From NCBI RefSeq assembly GCF_052055875.1, contig NZ_CP170508.1:1426001-1490000 (forward strand): a stretch of 64,000 bases of DNA. Reading direction: 5' to 3'. The notes beneath the pieces are model-generated. The model ran no database searches. It worked only from the letters and a program-made list of their open reading frames with translations, and was not told the origin of the DNA. How positions within the stretch are numbered: position 1 is the stretch's first letter; every line of letters begins with the position of its first letter. Positions 7,742-16,153 of the stretch are shown piece by piece. The position numbers and the translations under genes are program-made. The stretch is from Methanosphaerula subterraneus. Lineage in GTDB: Archaea > Halobacteriota > Methanomicrobia > Methanomicrobiales > Methanospirillaceae.

Positions 7742-9001
7742 ATGGCAGGAAGACAGGGCCAGCTGACCTTTGACCAGATCGCACCCCAGGAGCCTCCCCA
7801 GACCCTCGGGGTATCCGACGTCTCCGGGCTGATAGAGACACTCCTCGCCGATGAACGACTCCAGGGGATCTGGGTCCGCGGGGAGATCACCAACTACACG
7901 CACCACAGTTCAGGCCACCATTACTTCTCCCTCTCTGAGGAAAGATATGGAAAGGTCTCGACGATCCAGTGCGTGATCTGGCGGAGCGACGCGGCACGGA
8001 TCGGGATCGCCCTGGCCAACGGGATGGACGTCCAGATCTTCGGATCGGTCGGGCTGTACCCCCCGCAGGGGCGGTACCAGTTCTATGCCAAGGATGTCCG
8101 ACGGACCGGGGAGGGGGAGAAGCATCTCCTTGTTGAACGATGGAAACGGGAACTCGATGCCGAGGGGCTCTTCGCGGCCGAAAGAAAACAGCCCCTTCCC
8201 CGGTTTCCCCGAACCGTGGGCGTGGTCACCTCGTCGACGGGCGCTGTCCTGCAGGACATCAGGAATGTGATCAGCCGGCGGTTCCCGCTGACCCTGATCG
8301 TCTCGCCAACGGTCGTGCAGGGGGAGACCGCCCATCTTGAGATCGCAGCGGCCATCAGGAGGGTCGACACCAGGGCCGACGTGATCATCGTCGCCCGGGG
8401 AGGGGGTTCGTTCGAGGACCTTTTCCCATTCAATCACCCCGACGTGGTCCGGGCGGTCGCTGAGTGTACGACCCCGGTGGTCAGTGCGGTCGGCCACGAG
8501 GTCGACGTAACCCTCTGCGACCTGGCTGCAGACCTGCGTGCCCCGACCCCCTCTGCAGCAGCGGAACTGATCGTCCCGGACCGGGGAGAACTGATCAGCG
8601 AGTTGCTGACCTGCCGGCAGCACCTGATCGATCAGCTCGTCAGGAGAGTGCAGAAGGGATCGGAAGAGGTCACCGCCCTCTCGGGCCGACTCCACCCGGC
8701 TCGGCTCGAACGGCTCGTGAACCGGCGGAGAGAGGACCTGGCCACCCTCTCCGAACGGCTCGAACGGGCGCTCACCACCGGGATGGTCAGACGGCGGTCC
8801 GAGATCCGGGAACAGCGGGCGATGGTGGAGGCCGGCAACCCGCTCAGGCTGCTCAGCCGTGGGTACTGCATGGTGGAGCGGGAGAACCGCCCGGTCACCT
8901 CGGCCCATCAGATCAGCAAGGGGGACCAGGTACTGCTGAGGCTGGCGGACGGGACCGGAGTCGCGAAGATAAAAGAGGTCAGTTATGACAGAAACATATG
9001 A
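7742..9001 (+). CDS. xseA: Exodeoxyribonuclease VII large subunit
   Basis: Catalytic subunit of exonuclease VII, which degrades single-stranded DNA to oligonucleotides. 419 residues from the ATG at 7742 (MAGRQGQLTF). It has an N-terminal OB-fold (about 15-115) with the IWVRGEITNY-type start and GRYQFYAKDV. The catalytic region contains VGVVTSSTGAVLQDI, VIIVARGGGSFEDLFPFN and the GHEVDVTLCDLAAD segment, followed by a coiled-coil C-terminus and a short beta end. It overlaps xseB by 17 bp. ExoVII is bacterial in origin and patchy in archaea. Confidence 0.95.
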   Translation: MAGRQGQLTFDQIAPQEPPQTLGVSDVSGLIETLLADERLQGIWVRGEITNYTHHSSGHHYFSLSEERYGKVSTIQCVIWRSDAARIGIALANGMDVQIFGSVGLYPPQGRYQFYAKDVRRTGEGEKHLLVERWKRELDAEGLFAAERKQPLPRFPRTVGVVTSSTGAVLQDIRNVISRRFPLTLIVSPTVVQGETAHLEIAAAIRRVDTRADVIIVARGGGSFEDLFPFNHPDVVRAVAECTTPVVSAVGHEVDVTLCDLAADLRAPTPSAAAELIVPDRGELISELLTCRQHLIDQLVRRVQKGSEEVTALSGRLHPARLERLVNRRREDLATLSERLERALTTGMVRRRSEIREQRAMVEAGNPLRLLSRGYCMVERENRPVTSAHQISKGDQVLLRLADGTGVAKIKEVSYDRNI

Positions 9002-9167
9002 GGAACTGCTGAAGGAACTGAAGACCATCGTGCAGAAGATCGAGGACGACGAGACCAGCCTCGACGAGAGCATCGCCCTGTATGAACGCGGGGCCCTGCT
9101 GGTTAAACAGTGCGAGGAGATGCTCGTAAAAGCCGAGATGAAGATCAGTCAGCTCGGGCAGGACTGA
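8985..9167 (+). CDS. xseB: Exodeoxyribonuclease VII small subunit
   Basis: 60 residues, mostly two helices with heptad pattern, starting MTETYEELLKELKTIVQKIE and continuing through the SLDESIALYERG family signature. The small subunits wrap the large-subunit coiled coil. The overlap with xseA supports coupled synthesis of the complex. Its 3' end overlaps the convergent DUF371 gene by 19 bp. Confidence 0.94.
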   Translation: MTETYEELLKELKTIVQKIEDDETSLDESIALYERGALLVKQCEEMLVKAEMKISQLGQD

Positions 9168-9604
9168 GCAGCGGCCTCCTCAGCAGAGAGGACGGCCAGT
9201 GTCACCTCGAGGGGGGCGCCAGCCTGAAGGCGGGCGATCAGATCTTTGGGCAGCGTCCGTGCCACGTGATCGGCATAGACTCCGATCGTCCGGCTGCAGG
9301 TGAACGGGGATCGCCGCCATACCAGGTCGGTCGGGTGGGAGAGGTCCAGCCCAGGACCGCCCCGGGACCTGACGATCACGGAGATCCCGTCACAGGCCAG
9401 CGTGGTGATCAGCACCGCCCCCTCCGCGGCCAGGGCTTCCCGAAACGCAGGTGAGAGATCAGGGCCGGCCCGATCAGCCCCGACGCCGATGATGCAGTCA
9501 CCCTGCAGGGTCAGCGAGGGCTCGGTGGTCACCTCGAACGTGGTCTTGTGCGTGGCCAGGACATACTGATGTCCCAGGCAGTGGATCGTCTCAGTTACGG
9601 TCAT
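9149..9604 (-). CDS. DUF371 domain-containing protein
   Basis: 151 residues. It matches the archaeal DUF371 family by its start (IHCLGHQYVLATHKTTFEVTTE in parts) and the segments GDCIIGVGAD and SRTIGVYADHVARTLPKDLI. There is no signal peptide or membrane segment, so it is probably cytosolic. Function is unknown. It converges on xseB with a 3' overlap and lies downstream of the ndk terminator. Confidence 0.8.
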   Translation of the reverse strand: MTVTETIHCLGHQYVLATHKTTFEVTTEPSLTLQGDCIIGVGADRAGPDLSPAFREALAAEGAVLITTLACDGISVIVRSRGGPGLDLSHPTDLVWRRSPFTCSRTIGVYADHVARTLPKDLIARLQAGAPLEVTLAVLSAEEAAAQSCPS

Positions 9605-9647
9605 AACTCTTCAGAAGAGAGCGCCAGCTGACAGAAGCAGACGACGT

Positions 9648-9660
9648 GATAAAAAAAAGT
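9648..9660 (-). terminator. T-run terminator after ndk
   Basis: Eight consecutive T on the minus strand (A-run at 9651-9658) begin 9 bp past the ndk stop codon. This is the usual form of an archaeal intrinsic terminator and would end the rpl7ae-rps28e-rpl24e-ndk transcript. Confidence 0.5.
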
Positions 9661-9666
9661 GCTGGT

Positions 9667-10116
9667 TCACTCATACAGGACCGGTTCATCGATCCGTGTA
9701 TAGGTGACCTGCCCGGTGCCCGGGAAGTGGAGTGCGATCTCGCGTGCGGCGCTCTCAGGAGCATCGGATGCGTGGATCACATTCCTCCCGATGTCGAGAC
9801 CGTAATCACCCCTGATCGTGCCAGGAGCGGCCTCGGACGGGTTGGTTGCACCGGTCAGCGTTCTGACCACTGCAGCCGCATTCTTTCCTTCCCAGACCAT
9901 CAGGAAGCAGGGACCGCTCATGATGTACTGCTTGAGCGAGGGATAGAACGACCGTTCGATGTGCTCACGGTAGTGTTCATTCACCGTCGCTTCAGCGAGC
10001 CGCTCAAACCGGGCGGCCACCATCTTCAGCCCTTTGTCTTCAAGCCGGGCGACGATCTGTCCGATTAAGCCACGCTGGACTCCATCGGGCTTGATCATCA
10101 CAAAGGTCCGGTCCAT
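9667..10116 (-). CDS. ndk: Nucleoside-diphosphate kinase
   Basis: Balances nucleoside triphosphates by a phosphohistidine ping-pong mechanism. 149 residues from the ATG at 10116 ([16 protein letters not shown]). An upstream in-frame GTG at 10125 was rejected because AAGGAG at the rpl24e end is correctly spaced for the ATG. The active-site His lies in [14 protein letters not shown]; the [13 protein letters not shown] and GDYGLDIG segments also match. It is the last gene of a small ribosomal operon, a common archaeal arrangement. Confidence 0.97.
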
Positions 10117-10121
10117 CTCAT

Positions 10122-10313
10122 TCACTCCTTACCGAGTGCCTTTCTGCCTGCCTTGGTCCATGCGACCCGGCGCGGCGCTCTTCCGAGCTTGTAGTTGTTC
10201 TGGCACTTGGTGCTGCAGAAGTAAAAGATAGAACCATCCCTGCGGACGAACATCTTGCCGGTACCGGGCTCGAGCCCTTCGCCGCAGAACGTACAGGTAT
10301 GCATATCAACCAT
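10122..10313 (-). CDS. rpl24e: 50S ribosomal protein L24e
   Basis: 63 residues with a zinc ribbon made by C-x2-C ([18 protein letters not shown]) and a second C-x3-C ([11 protein letters not shown]), then a basic tail. Two possible ATG starts (10313, 10304) differ by three residues. It lies between rps28e and ndk with gaps of about 5 bp. Confidence 0.96.
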
Positions 10314-10318
10314 TTACT

Positions 10319-10528
10319 TCACCGCCTGGAGAGTTTCTTTGCTTCGCGTTCGGTCTCGAGGAGCATCAGGATGTCCCCTTCGCGGATTGGACCGACCGTG
10401 TTCCTGGTGATGATCCGCCCCTTGTTGGAACCGTCAAGGATACGGCATTTGACCTGCATGGCTTCTCCGTGCATCCCTGTGGATCCGATCACCTCGATCA
10501 CCTCCGCTGGCGTGCCTTCATCTGCCAT
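10319..10528 (-). CDS. rps28e: 30S ribosomal protein S28e
   Basis: 69 residues with an OB-fold of the S28e family: AEVIEVIGSTGMHGEAMQVK, then RIITRNTVGPIREGDILML, and the basic C-terminus KLSRR. It sits 6 bp downstream of rpl7ae in the conserved L7Ae-S28e-L24e-Ndk order. Confidence 0.97.
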   Translation of the reverse strand: MADEGTPAEVIEVIGSTGMHGEAMQVKCRILDGSNKGRIITRNTVGPIREGDILMLLETEREAKKLSRR

Positions 10529-10534
10529 CGGACA

Positions 10535-10903
10535 TTACCCCCTTAACTCAGTGAGCTGGGCCGTGATCTCGTCGACGAGTTCCTTTGCCTTTCCGGGCTT
10601 CACGATCGCTGCAGCAGTGGAGGCAACGGTAAGGCCGCTAGCGGCTCCGATATCGTTCTGCTTACCAATGAAGATGTACGGGATGTGCTTCTCGTCACAG
10701 AGCGGGGCCAGGTGCATCACAATCTCTTCTGGCTCCACATCCGCGCCGATCAGGACCAGCTGGGCAATGGATCGTTCAATGGCTTTTGTCGCTTCGTTGG
10801 ACCCCTTCTTGACCTTGCCGGTATCACGGGCAATTTCAAGGGCTTCAAGGGCCTTGTTCTGGATCTCCTCTGGAGAATCAAATGTTACGTATGCTTTTGA
10901 CAT
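10535..10903 (-). CDS. rpl7ae: 50S ribosomal protein L7Ae
   Basis: Kink-turn RNA-binding protein of 122 residues. In archaea it serves the ribosome, box C/D and H/ACA RNPs and RNase P. The RNA-binding stretch KGSNEATKAIERSIAQLVLI (about 34-53) and the LCDEKHIPYIFIGKQNDIG segment are diagnostic. The start is preceded by a strong site, GAGGTGAGTT. It heads the operon ending at ndk. Confidence 0.97.
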   Translation of the reverse strand: MSKAYVTFDSPEEIQNKALEALEIARDTGKVKKGSNEATKAIERSIAQLVLIGADVEPEEIVMHLAPLCDEKHIPYIFIGKQNDIGAASGLTVASTAAAIVKPGKAKELVDEITAQLTELRG

Positions 10904-10987
10904 AACTCACCTCATTCAGGATTGCGTAGTCTCCTTCATCACTCATCAGTCAGTCGACGATGTGTCCATATCTTTCTCTTTTAGCCA

Positions 10988-11000
10988 CACATAAAGGTTT
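10988..11000 (-). promoter_or_regulatory. Putative TATA box for the rpl7ae operon
   Basis: AAACCTTTATGTG on the minus strand, about 90 bp upstream of the rpl7ae ATG. The rest of the gap 11000-11132 shows no gene; it is probably the 3' untranslated part of the DUF2298 operon. Confidence 0.4.
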
Positions 11001-11132
11001 GTAACAGGAGGTCAGGGACCAGGGGATCTGTCTGAATTTATCCTCTGATTCGGGAGATCCTCGCCCTGTTCGGATCAGAGAGTACGGTCCGCCGACCCCC
11101 CATCAGGGACATGAAAAAATGATGGAGATGGG

Positions 11133-13139
11133 TCAGGCCAGTTGATAGATCTGGACACCCTGAGCAGAGTAGATCTGTCTGAGCCCGGTGGTCGGAAGCG
11201 AGACCTGATAGGTGGTCCGTTCGGTCTCTCCGACATAGAGGAGGGTGGCATTATACTTCTTCATCAACGCCACCGTCCTGATCGGTTCCTGGTAGATCGC
11301 CTTCACATCGGCCATCCGTTCTGAGACCGGCCCATAGTCTCCCCGCCACATATATTCGTGGAAGGTCCAGCCAACGACCGCCGGGAGACCGGTGAACGAG
11401 GAGACCCGGGCAGCGTATGTGTAGTCCGACCCCTGCGCCTCGACGATCACCGGGCTTCCTTTCTGCTGCGAAAGGAAGGCCACTGCGGCCGCATCCCCGG
11501 GATGGGCGGTCTCCAGGTATGCGAGACCGTCCAGAGTCCGGTCAGGGGCCGTCAGTTTGCCGGTGACAGCAAACGGGGTGACCAGCAGTACCATGACAAG
11601 CAACACCGCCACACCCTTCACCCGGGCGTCCCCGAGGGACGCGAGGTGAGCAGAGAACCGGGACTCGTCGAAGGCCCTCCCGATCATCACCGCCGACGCT
11701 GAGCCCATCAGCAGCCATGCCGCGACATAGAACTTGAAGACCGTATTCATCCGGAAGTACTGGTCCCCCATATTGTCCTTGAGATACAGGATCTCACAGA
11801 AGAGAGCGACCAGCAGCCCGCAGACCGCGAGCAGTTCTTCGTGATGCCGGACCTTTCGGGTCGCAAAGGAGACGAGCGGGATCACGGCGATCGCGGCGGC
11901 ATAGTACCCGGTCAGCAGGAACGGTATCGCCGCTGCAAGCAGGTAGGGACGCTTGACCAGGTCACGCACCGAGAAGGCATAGAAGACCAGCAGGAAGAAG
12001 CCGTGCACCAGCAGGAACTGAACCGGGGCCGAGGGGATCTGGACGATTCCGATCCCCTTGATCCCTGCACTGGACATCTGCAGATAGAACGGCAGGTAGG
12101 CAGCGACGGCCAGCGCCGGCATCACGAGCGGCAGGTACTGGAGAATCCCGACCGCTCCCTGCTGCCGCTCCTGCCAGACGAGGTACAGACAGACCCCAAG
12201 CGTGATCGGCGCATAGATCAGCACATCCCAGGAGTTGATCCCTGGCATCGATCCGAGGGAGACGGCGACCAGCAGCATCAGAACTCCCCTGCCCCGGACG
12301 GTCAGATCCTTCCAGGTCCGGATACAGAGGAGGAGCAGAAAGATCAGAAAGACCTGATTGAAGATCCCGAGCACATGCGCATGGACGTCCCCCCAGGTGA
12401 ACGAGAAGAGCGGGTACTCGTTGATCGTATCTGTGATCACCCGGGTGCTGTCCCAGGCGACCTTCGAGAGATCAGCCCCCGCAAAGGAGAGGAGAAATGC
12501 GGAGGGGTTGGGGAGCAGCAGCACGCCGACCGGCAGCCAGGAGAGACGCTTCAAGAGCAGGTCCCCGATCGCATACAGATTCACGGCAGCCAGGCCCATG
12601 ATCGTCGGCAGGGCCAGGTTGAAGACGACCGAAGAGGGGATCCCGGTGACGGCCCCAAGCGATCCGATCAGCCAGTACCCGAGGTAGTAGTAGACGTTCT
12701 GGTTTCCTCCGGCGTACCAGGGATCAAGCGGCGGGACCACCGGGTTCCGCATCACTGAAGCGATGAATCCATGATCCATGAACTTCTCTGCGTACGAGAT
12801 GGAGGGGTTGGTGTACCGGGCCTCAAGCATGAAGAGGAAGAAGCCGAGGAAGACCAGGTCCCATCGCCACATCCCGGCGAGGGAGGCGCGGGTGTACTCC
12901 CGCCTGAACAGGTGATAGATCAGCAACAGTCCGAACGGCAGCAGGGCCACCCAAACCGGGAGATGAATCAGCCCGCAGTACCAGGAAAGGAGAGTATAGG
13001 CGAGGACAGAACCGGTGAACGAGACCGGGTATGCAAACCGGCCGCACCCCTCCCGCAGCAGGGGCCAGAGCGAGAGCTGGAGCAGTTTGATCAGCACCAG
13101 CCAGATGACCACCGCGGCTACCTGGGCTTCAATCCCCAC
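11133..13139 (-). CDS. DUF2298 polytopic membrane protein
   Basis: About 668 residues with a dozen or more hydrophobic segments and a soluble C-terminal part (about 530-668). It contains the YYY motif that names the family (QNVYYYLGYWLIGSLG, about residues 150-165) and the GDVHAHVLGIF motif. Distant fold similarity to GT-C/PMT-like glycosyltransferases is likely but not proven here. No ATG exists near the start. A good GGAGGGTGA site (13148-13156) precedes TTG 13142 and GTG 13139, and the GTG was chosen. The start overlaps the flippase-like gene by about 11 bp, last in a four-gene surface operon. Confidence 0.82.
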   Translation of the reverse strand: MGIEAQVAAVVIWLVLIKLLQLSLWPLLREGCGRFAYPVSFTGSVLAYTLLSWYCGLIHLPVWVALLPFGLLLIYHLFRREYTRASLAGMWRWDLVFLGFFLFMLEARYTNPSISYAEKFMDHGFIASVMRNPVVPPLDPWYAGGNQNVYYYLGYWLIGSLGAVTGIPSSVVFNLALPTIMGLAAVNLYAIGDLLLKRLSWLPVGVLLLPNPSAFLLSFAGADLSKVAWDSTRVITDTINEYPLFSFTWGDVHAHVLGIFNQVFLIFLLLLCIRTWKDLTVRGRGVLMLLVAVSLGSMPGINSWDVLIYAPITLGVCLYLVWQERQQGAVGILQYLPLVMPALAVAAYLPFYLQMSSAGIKGIGIVQIPSAPVQFLLVHGFFLLVFYAFSVRDLVKRPYLLAAAIPFLLTGYYAAAIAVIPLVSFATRKVRHHEELLAVCGLLVALFCEILYLKDNMGDQYFRMNTVFKFYVAAWLLMGSASAVMIGRAFDESRFSAHLASLGDARVKGVAVLLVMVLLVTPFAVTGKLTAPDRTLDGLAYLETAHPGDAAAVAFLSQQKGSPVIVEAQGSDYTYAARVSSFTGLPAVVGWTFHEYMWRGDYGPVSERMADVKAIYQEPIRTVALMKKYNATLLYVGETERTTYQVSLPTTGLRQIYSAQGVQIYQLA

Positions 13140-14106
13140 CAATCGATTCACCCTCCACAACTTTCTTCTGGAAGATCCGCCAGATCACCGGCATCACCCA
13201 GTCCCCGCAGAGATAGATCGAGATCGCTCCCCCGATACCGGTGATCAGGTTCTTGATAAGATGGTCGATCACCGCGATCAGCGTCGCGGTGGCCAAGGGC
13301 ATGCCCCCGAGCGTAACGAAGACGCCGGCCACCGCAGCTTCATAGATCCCCATCCCCCCGGGCGTCACCGGAACCGTCTTGATCAGGTTGCCGATCACGA
13401 TGGCCAGGATCACGATGACCGGGTCCAGCGGCTGCTCGAACATCAGCACCACCGCCATACAGACCGTCGCATCCAGGATCCAGATCACAATCGATGAAAG
13501 GCCGAGCACCAGAAGTGAACGCAGGTTCAGCGAGACACGCCTGACCTCGTCGAGCATCGTCAGCACCATGCCGACATACCGGTTCTTGGTCTGAAACCGT
13601 CCGGCAACGATGAGCAGAACGAAGAAGACCACACCGGCGACCAGCGGGATCACGATCACCTCATAGAACCACTCAGGCACATTCAGCACGAACAGGACCG
13701 AGATAAGCCCGAGCAGGGCCACGGTCACCACATCAAAGATCCGTTCAACCAGCAGTGAAGAGAGACCCTGCGAGTAGGTGGTGCTGTATTCATGCTTCAG
13801 GATGAAGACCCTGACAATGTCGCCGAGACGAGCAGGGATCACCAGGTTCGCGGTCTGGCTGATGAAGATACTGGCCGTCGCGAAGGTGAGCGTCGGCCGT
13901 ATAGAGAGGCCGTGCAGGATCGACCTGTACCGGAACCCCCGGAGCCACCATGCGGCTACACAGACCAGCACGGCGACGAGGATATAGGCCGGGACGCTGT
14001 TGGCGATGGCGACGGAGAGGTCGGCCCTGACACTGTAGAGCATGAACCCGAGGATCCCTGCAGCCAGCAGCGTCGGGATCACGATCGCACTAAGCTTTCG
14101 ATACAT
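13129..14106 (-). CDS. Flippase-like integral membrane protein (LPG synthase TM/AglD family)
   Basis: 325 residues from the ATG at 14106 (MYRKLSAIVIP), about eight membrane segments, of the lysylphosphatidylglycerol-synthase TM (UPF0104) family. It contains the conserved start of the core, WWLRGFRYRSIL (about 53-64), NLVIPARLGDIVRVFILKHE in pieces, and LVERIFDVVTVALLG. Archaeal members are often fused or adjacent to dolichol-phosphate sugar transferases and are thought to help move lipid-linked sugars. It overlaps the GT2 gene by 17 bp. Confidence 0.85.
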   Translation of the reverse strand: MYRKLSAIVIPTLLAAGILGFMLYSVRADLSVAIANSVPAYILVAVLVCVAAWWLRGFRYRSILHGLSIRPTLTFATASIFISQTANLVIPARLGDIVRVFILKHEYSTTYSQGLSSLLVERIFDVVTVALLGLISVLFVLNVPEWFYEVIVIPLVAGVVFFVLLIVAGRFQTKNRYVGMVLTMLDEVRRVSLNLRSLLVLGLSSIVIWILDATVCMAVVLMFEQPLDPVIVILAIVIGNLIKTVPVTPGGMGIYEAAVAGVFVTLGGMPLATATLIAVIDHLIKNLITGIGGAISIYLCGDWVMPVIWRIFQKKVVEGESIGGD

Positions 14107-14806
14107 GAAGACTCCACCACAGCCGCAGGATTGCACTGCCCATGTCTACGACGTCCTTCCTTCTGACGGTGGTCCCCGGCCCCTGCCGCCACCGGACCGG
14201 GATCTCCCGGATCCGATACCCGGCCCGGGCCCCCCGGACCAGCACCTCAGTATCCCAGAACCAGTGCATGTCATCGACCTTATCGAGCAACGGCAGGAGG
14301 CGGGCCCTGTTGAAGGCCTTGAACCCGCACTGGTGATCATACTGTTTTGAGCCGAGGATCGTCCTGACCAGCAGGTTGTATCCCCGGCTCGCGATCTCGC
14401 GGTCGCCGGTTCTGACGATGTCGCTCTCCGGGAGAAGGCGCGAACCGGTCGCAATATCAAAACCTTCGCGGATTGCACCGATCACCTCGGAGAGATGCTG
14501 CATGTCGGTGGCCAGGTCGACATCATAGTAGCAGACGATCGTCCCCCTGGCTGCGGTGAACGCACGGTTCAGGGCCCTGCCGCGGCCAAGACGCTGGTCC
14601 GAATGGAGCAGGTGAATCCGCGGATCGGTCTGCTCGATCGCTCTGACATACTCTGCACTTCCATCGGTGGAGCCGTCCTCTGCCACCAGGATCTCAAAAC
14701 TATCGGTGATCTGTGAAAGAGCCTCGATCGATGCAGGGATCGCAACTTTAAGTGCGGGGAGGTCGTTGTAGACCGGAATCACCGCGCTGACCTCAATGCT
14801 GGTCAT
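14090..14806 (-). CDS. GT2 glycosyltransferase, dolichyl-phosphate sugar synthase-like
   Basis: 238 residues from the ATG at 14806 (MTSIEVSAVIPVYND). GT-A fold with nucleotide-sugar motifs VAEDGSTDGS (about 41-50), CYYDVDLATD (DxD-like, about 91-100) and DHQCGFKAFNR; the QCGFK motif is typical of dolichyl-phosphate glucose/mannose synthases. No membrane helices, so it probably acts at the inner face and charges a polyprenyl phosphate. It overlaps both neighbours (14 and 17 bp), which implies coordinated translation with the oxidoreductase and flippase-like genes. Confidence 0.9.
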   Translation of the reverse strand: MTSIEVSAVIPVYNDLPALKVAIPASIEALSQITDSFEILVAEDGSTDGSAEYVRAIEQTDPRIHLLHSDQRLGRGRALNRAFTAARGTIVCYYDVDLATDMQHLSEVIGAIREGFDIATGSRLLPESDIVRTGDREIASRGYNLLVRTILGSKQYDHQCGFKAFNRARLLPLLDKVDDMHWFWDTEVLVRGARAGYRIREIPVRWRQGPGTTVRRKDVVDMGSAILRLWWSLHVSKA

Positions 14807-16031
14807 GGGCCGTCCTCCGTCGGACACAGGTCGCCACCTGTCTCCCGGCAGCGATCGAACCCTCCATCGACCGTTCAGGATAATTGGGCCTGCTGAACAT
14901 GCCGGCCATGTAGAGACCGTACTGTTCATAGTTGGGGATCATCTGCCGATATCCGGTGGTATAGACCGGCCCGGCCCAGGGGTCTACCTCTAGATGCTGC
15001 CAGTGGATCATCTCGTCCGTGACATTGAAACGCGTGCAGAAGTCCTCCTTCATCCTCTGGCCCTGCTGGTCGGGGAGTGTTCCGCTGAAGTACGAGGCCA
15101 GGTAGACCAGGTGTTCGCCATACCGTTCAAGGGGCGCAAAGTTGGTGTGCGAGACCACCGCACCGTAGGGTGCGGAGTCCTTCATATTCAACCAGTAGAT
15201 CCCATCGGTCACATCGCGGTCAAGGGCGAGGATCATGCAGGCCGCTCCCTGGTACGGGATCGCAGGGAACTCGACCCCGCTCAATCGTGCCAGTTCCTGG
15301 GGCGGGATCGTCGATATGACCGTGTCATACCGGGTCCCGTTCACGATCCATTCAAAGCCTGATCGCTGCATGCTCTCGACCGGCGTCCCGGTCTGAATGG
15401 TGACGCCCTGGTCGGAGAGGACCTGCTCCAGCCGATCGATCAGGGTCGAGAAGCCGCCCTTCAGATACCCGAGCCGTTCCCCGCCGGTGGTCCGGTTGGA
15501 CCGGATCGCAATCCGGGAGATCAGCCAGGCTGCAGAGACCTGGTCCCGCATCGCACCGAACTTGGACTTGAGCAGCGGCTCAAAGAACGAGGCGTAGGCG
15601 TTCTCCCCCACCTGCTCGAGCAGAAATTTCTTCACCGGGACGTCATCGAGTTTGACCCGGTCCATCCGCTTCGCACGGAGGGTCAACAGGGCCAGCCGGG
15701 CCTTGTCGATCAGCGACAGATAGGGGTAGACGATGATATCCCGGGGGGTGGTCAGGGGATGGATGCTCCCGTCCACATAATACCCGGTGCTCCCCTCCAG
15801 CCATTCGAGCCGATCGCTGATCCCGAGCTGCTCCATCAGCGAGAAGAGGTGGCTGTCCCCCTCAAAACAGTGATGGTAGTAGTGTTCTATGGTATAGTGT
15901 TCACGCGAAAGAGATGAGAGGCAACCGCCAAGAAATGGGCGCCGCTCAAGGAGGTCCACGGTATGATCCCCAGAGAGGTCAAGTGCCGCAGTGAGACCTG
16001 CCAATCCTCCGCCGATGATACAGATCTTCAT
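14793..16031 (-). CDS. NAD(P)/FAD-dependent oxidoreductase, amine oxidase/UDP-galactopyranose mutase-like
   Basis: 412 residues. It has an N-terminal dinucleotide-binding motif, IIGGGLAGLTAALDL, followed by ERRPFLGGCLSSL (FAD-binding), and a C-terminal FAD segment GLYMAGMFSRPNYPERSMEG with repeated-domain spacing typical of the flavin amine oxidase superfamily. Relatives next to GT2 and flippase genes are annotated as protoporphyrinogen-oxidase-like; a sugar or polyprenol redox role is inferred from the operon only. It is the first gene of the operon. Confidence 0.85.
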   Translation of the reverse strand: MKICIIGGGLAGLTAALDLSGDHTVDLLERRPFLGGCLSSLSREHYTIEHYYHHCFEGDSHLFSLMEQLGISDRLEWLEGSTGYYVDGSIHPLTTPRDIIVYPYLSLIDKARLALLTLRAKRMDRVKLDDVPVKKFLLEQVGENAYASFFEPLLKSKFGAMRDQVSAAWLISRIAIRSNRTTGGERLGYLKGGFSTLIDRLEQVLSDQGVTIQTGTPVESMQRSGFEWIVNGTRYDTVISTIPPQELARLSGVEFPAIPYQGAACMILALDRDVTDGIYWLNMKDSAPYGAVVSHTNFAPLERYGEHLVYLASYFSGTLPDQQGQRMKEDFCTRFNVTDEMIHWQHLEVDPWAGPVYTTGYRQMIPNYEQYGLYMAGMFSRPNYPERSMEGSIAAGRQVATCVRRRTAHDQH

Positions 16032-16083
16032 AATCTGTTACATCATTATATGGCAAAAAGGATAAGAAGGTTTTTGAGTTTGC

Positions 16084-16094
16084 CATATAAAATG
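16084..16094 (+). promoter_or_regulatory. Putative TATA box for cetZ
   Basis: CATATAAAATG in the 122 bp gap between the divergent oxidoreductase and cetZ genes, about 65 bp upstream of the cetZ ATG. The same gap must hold the leftward promoter (AT-rich around 16045-16075). Confidence 0.45.
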
Positions 16095-16153
16095 ACATAT
16101 CGGATGGATAACAATAGTACCGCTGATATAGAGCCGGTGGACGAGGTCTTTGG

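Noticed and set aside
11841..12758. 305-codon plus-strand frame opposite the DUF2298 gene
   Set aside because: Highly charged repetitive composition produced by reading the complement of membrane-helix codons.
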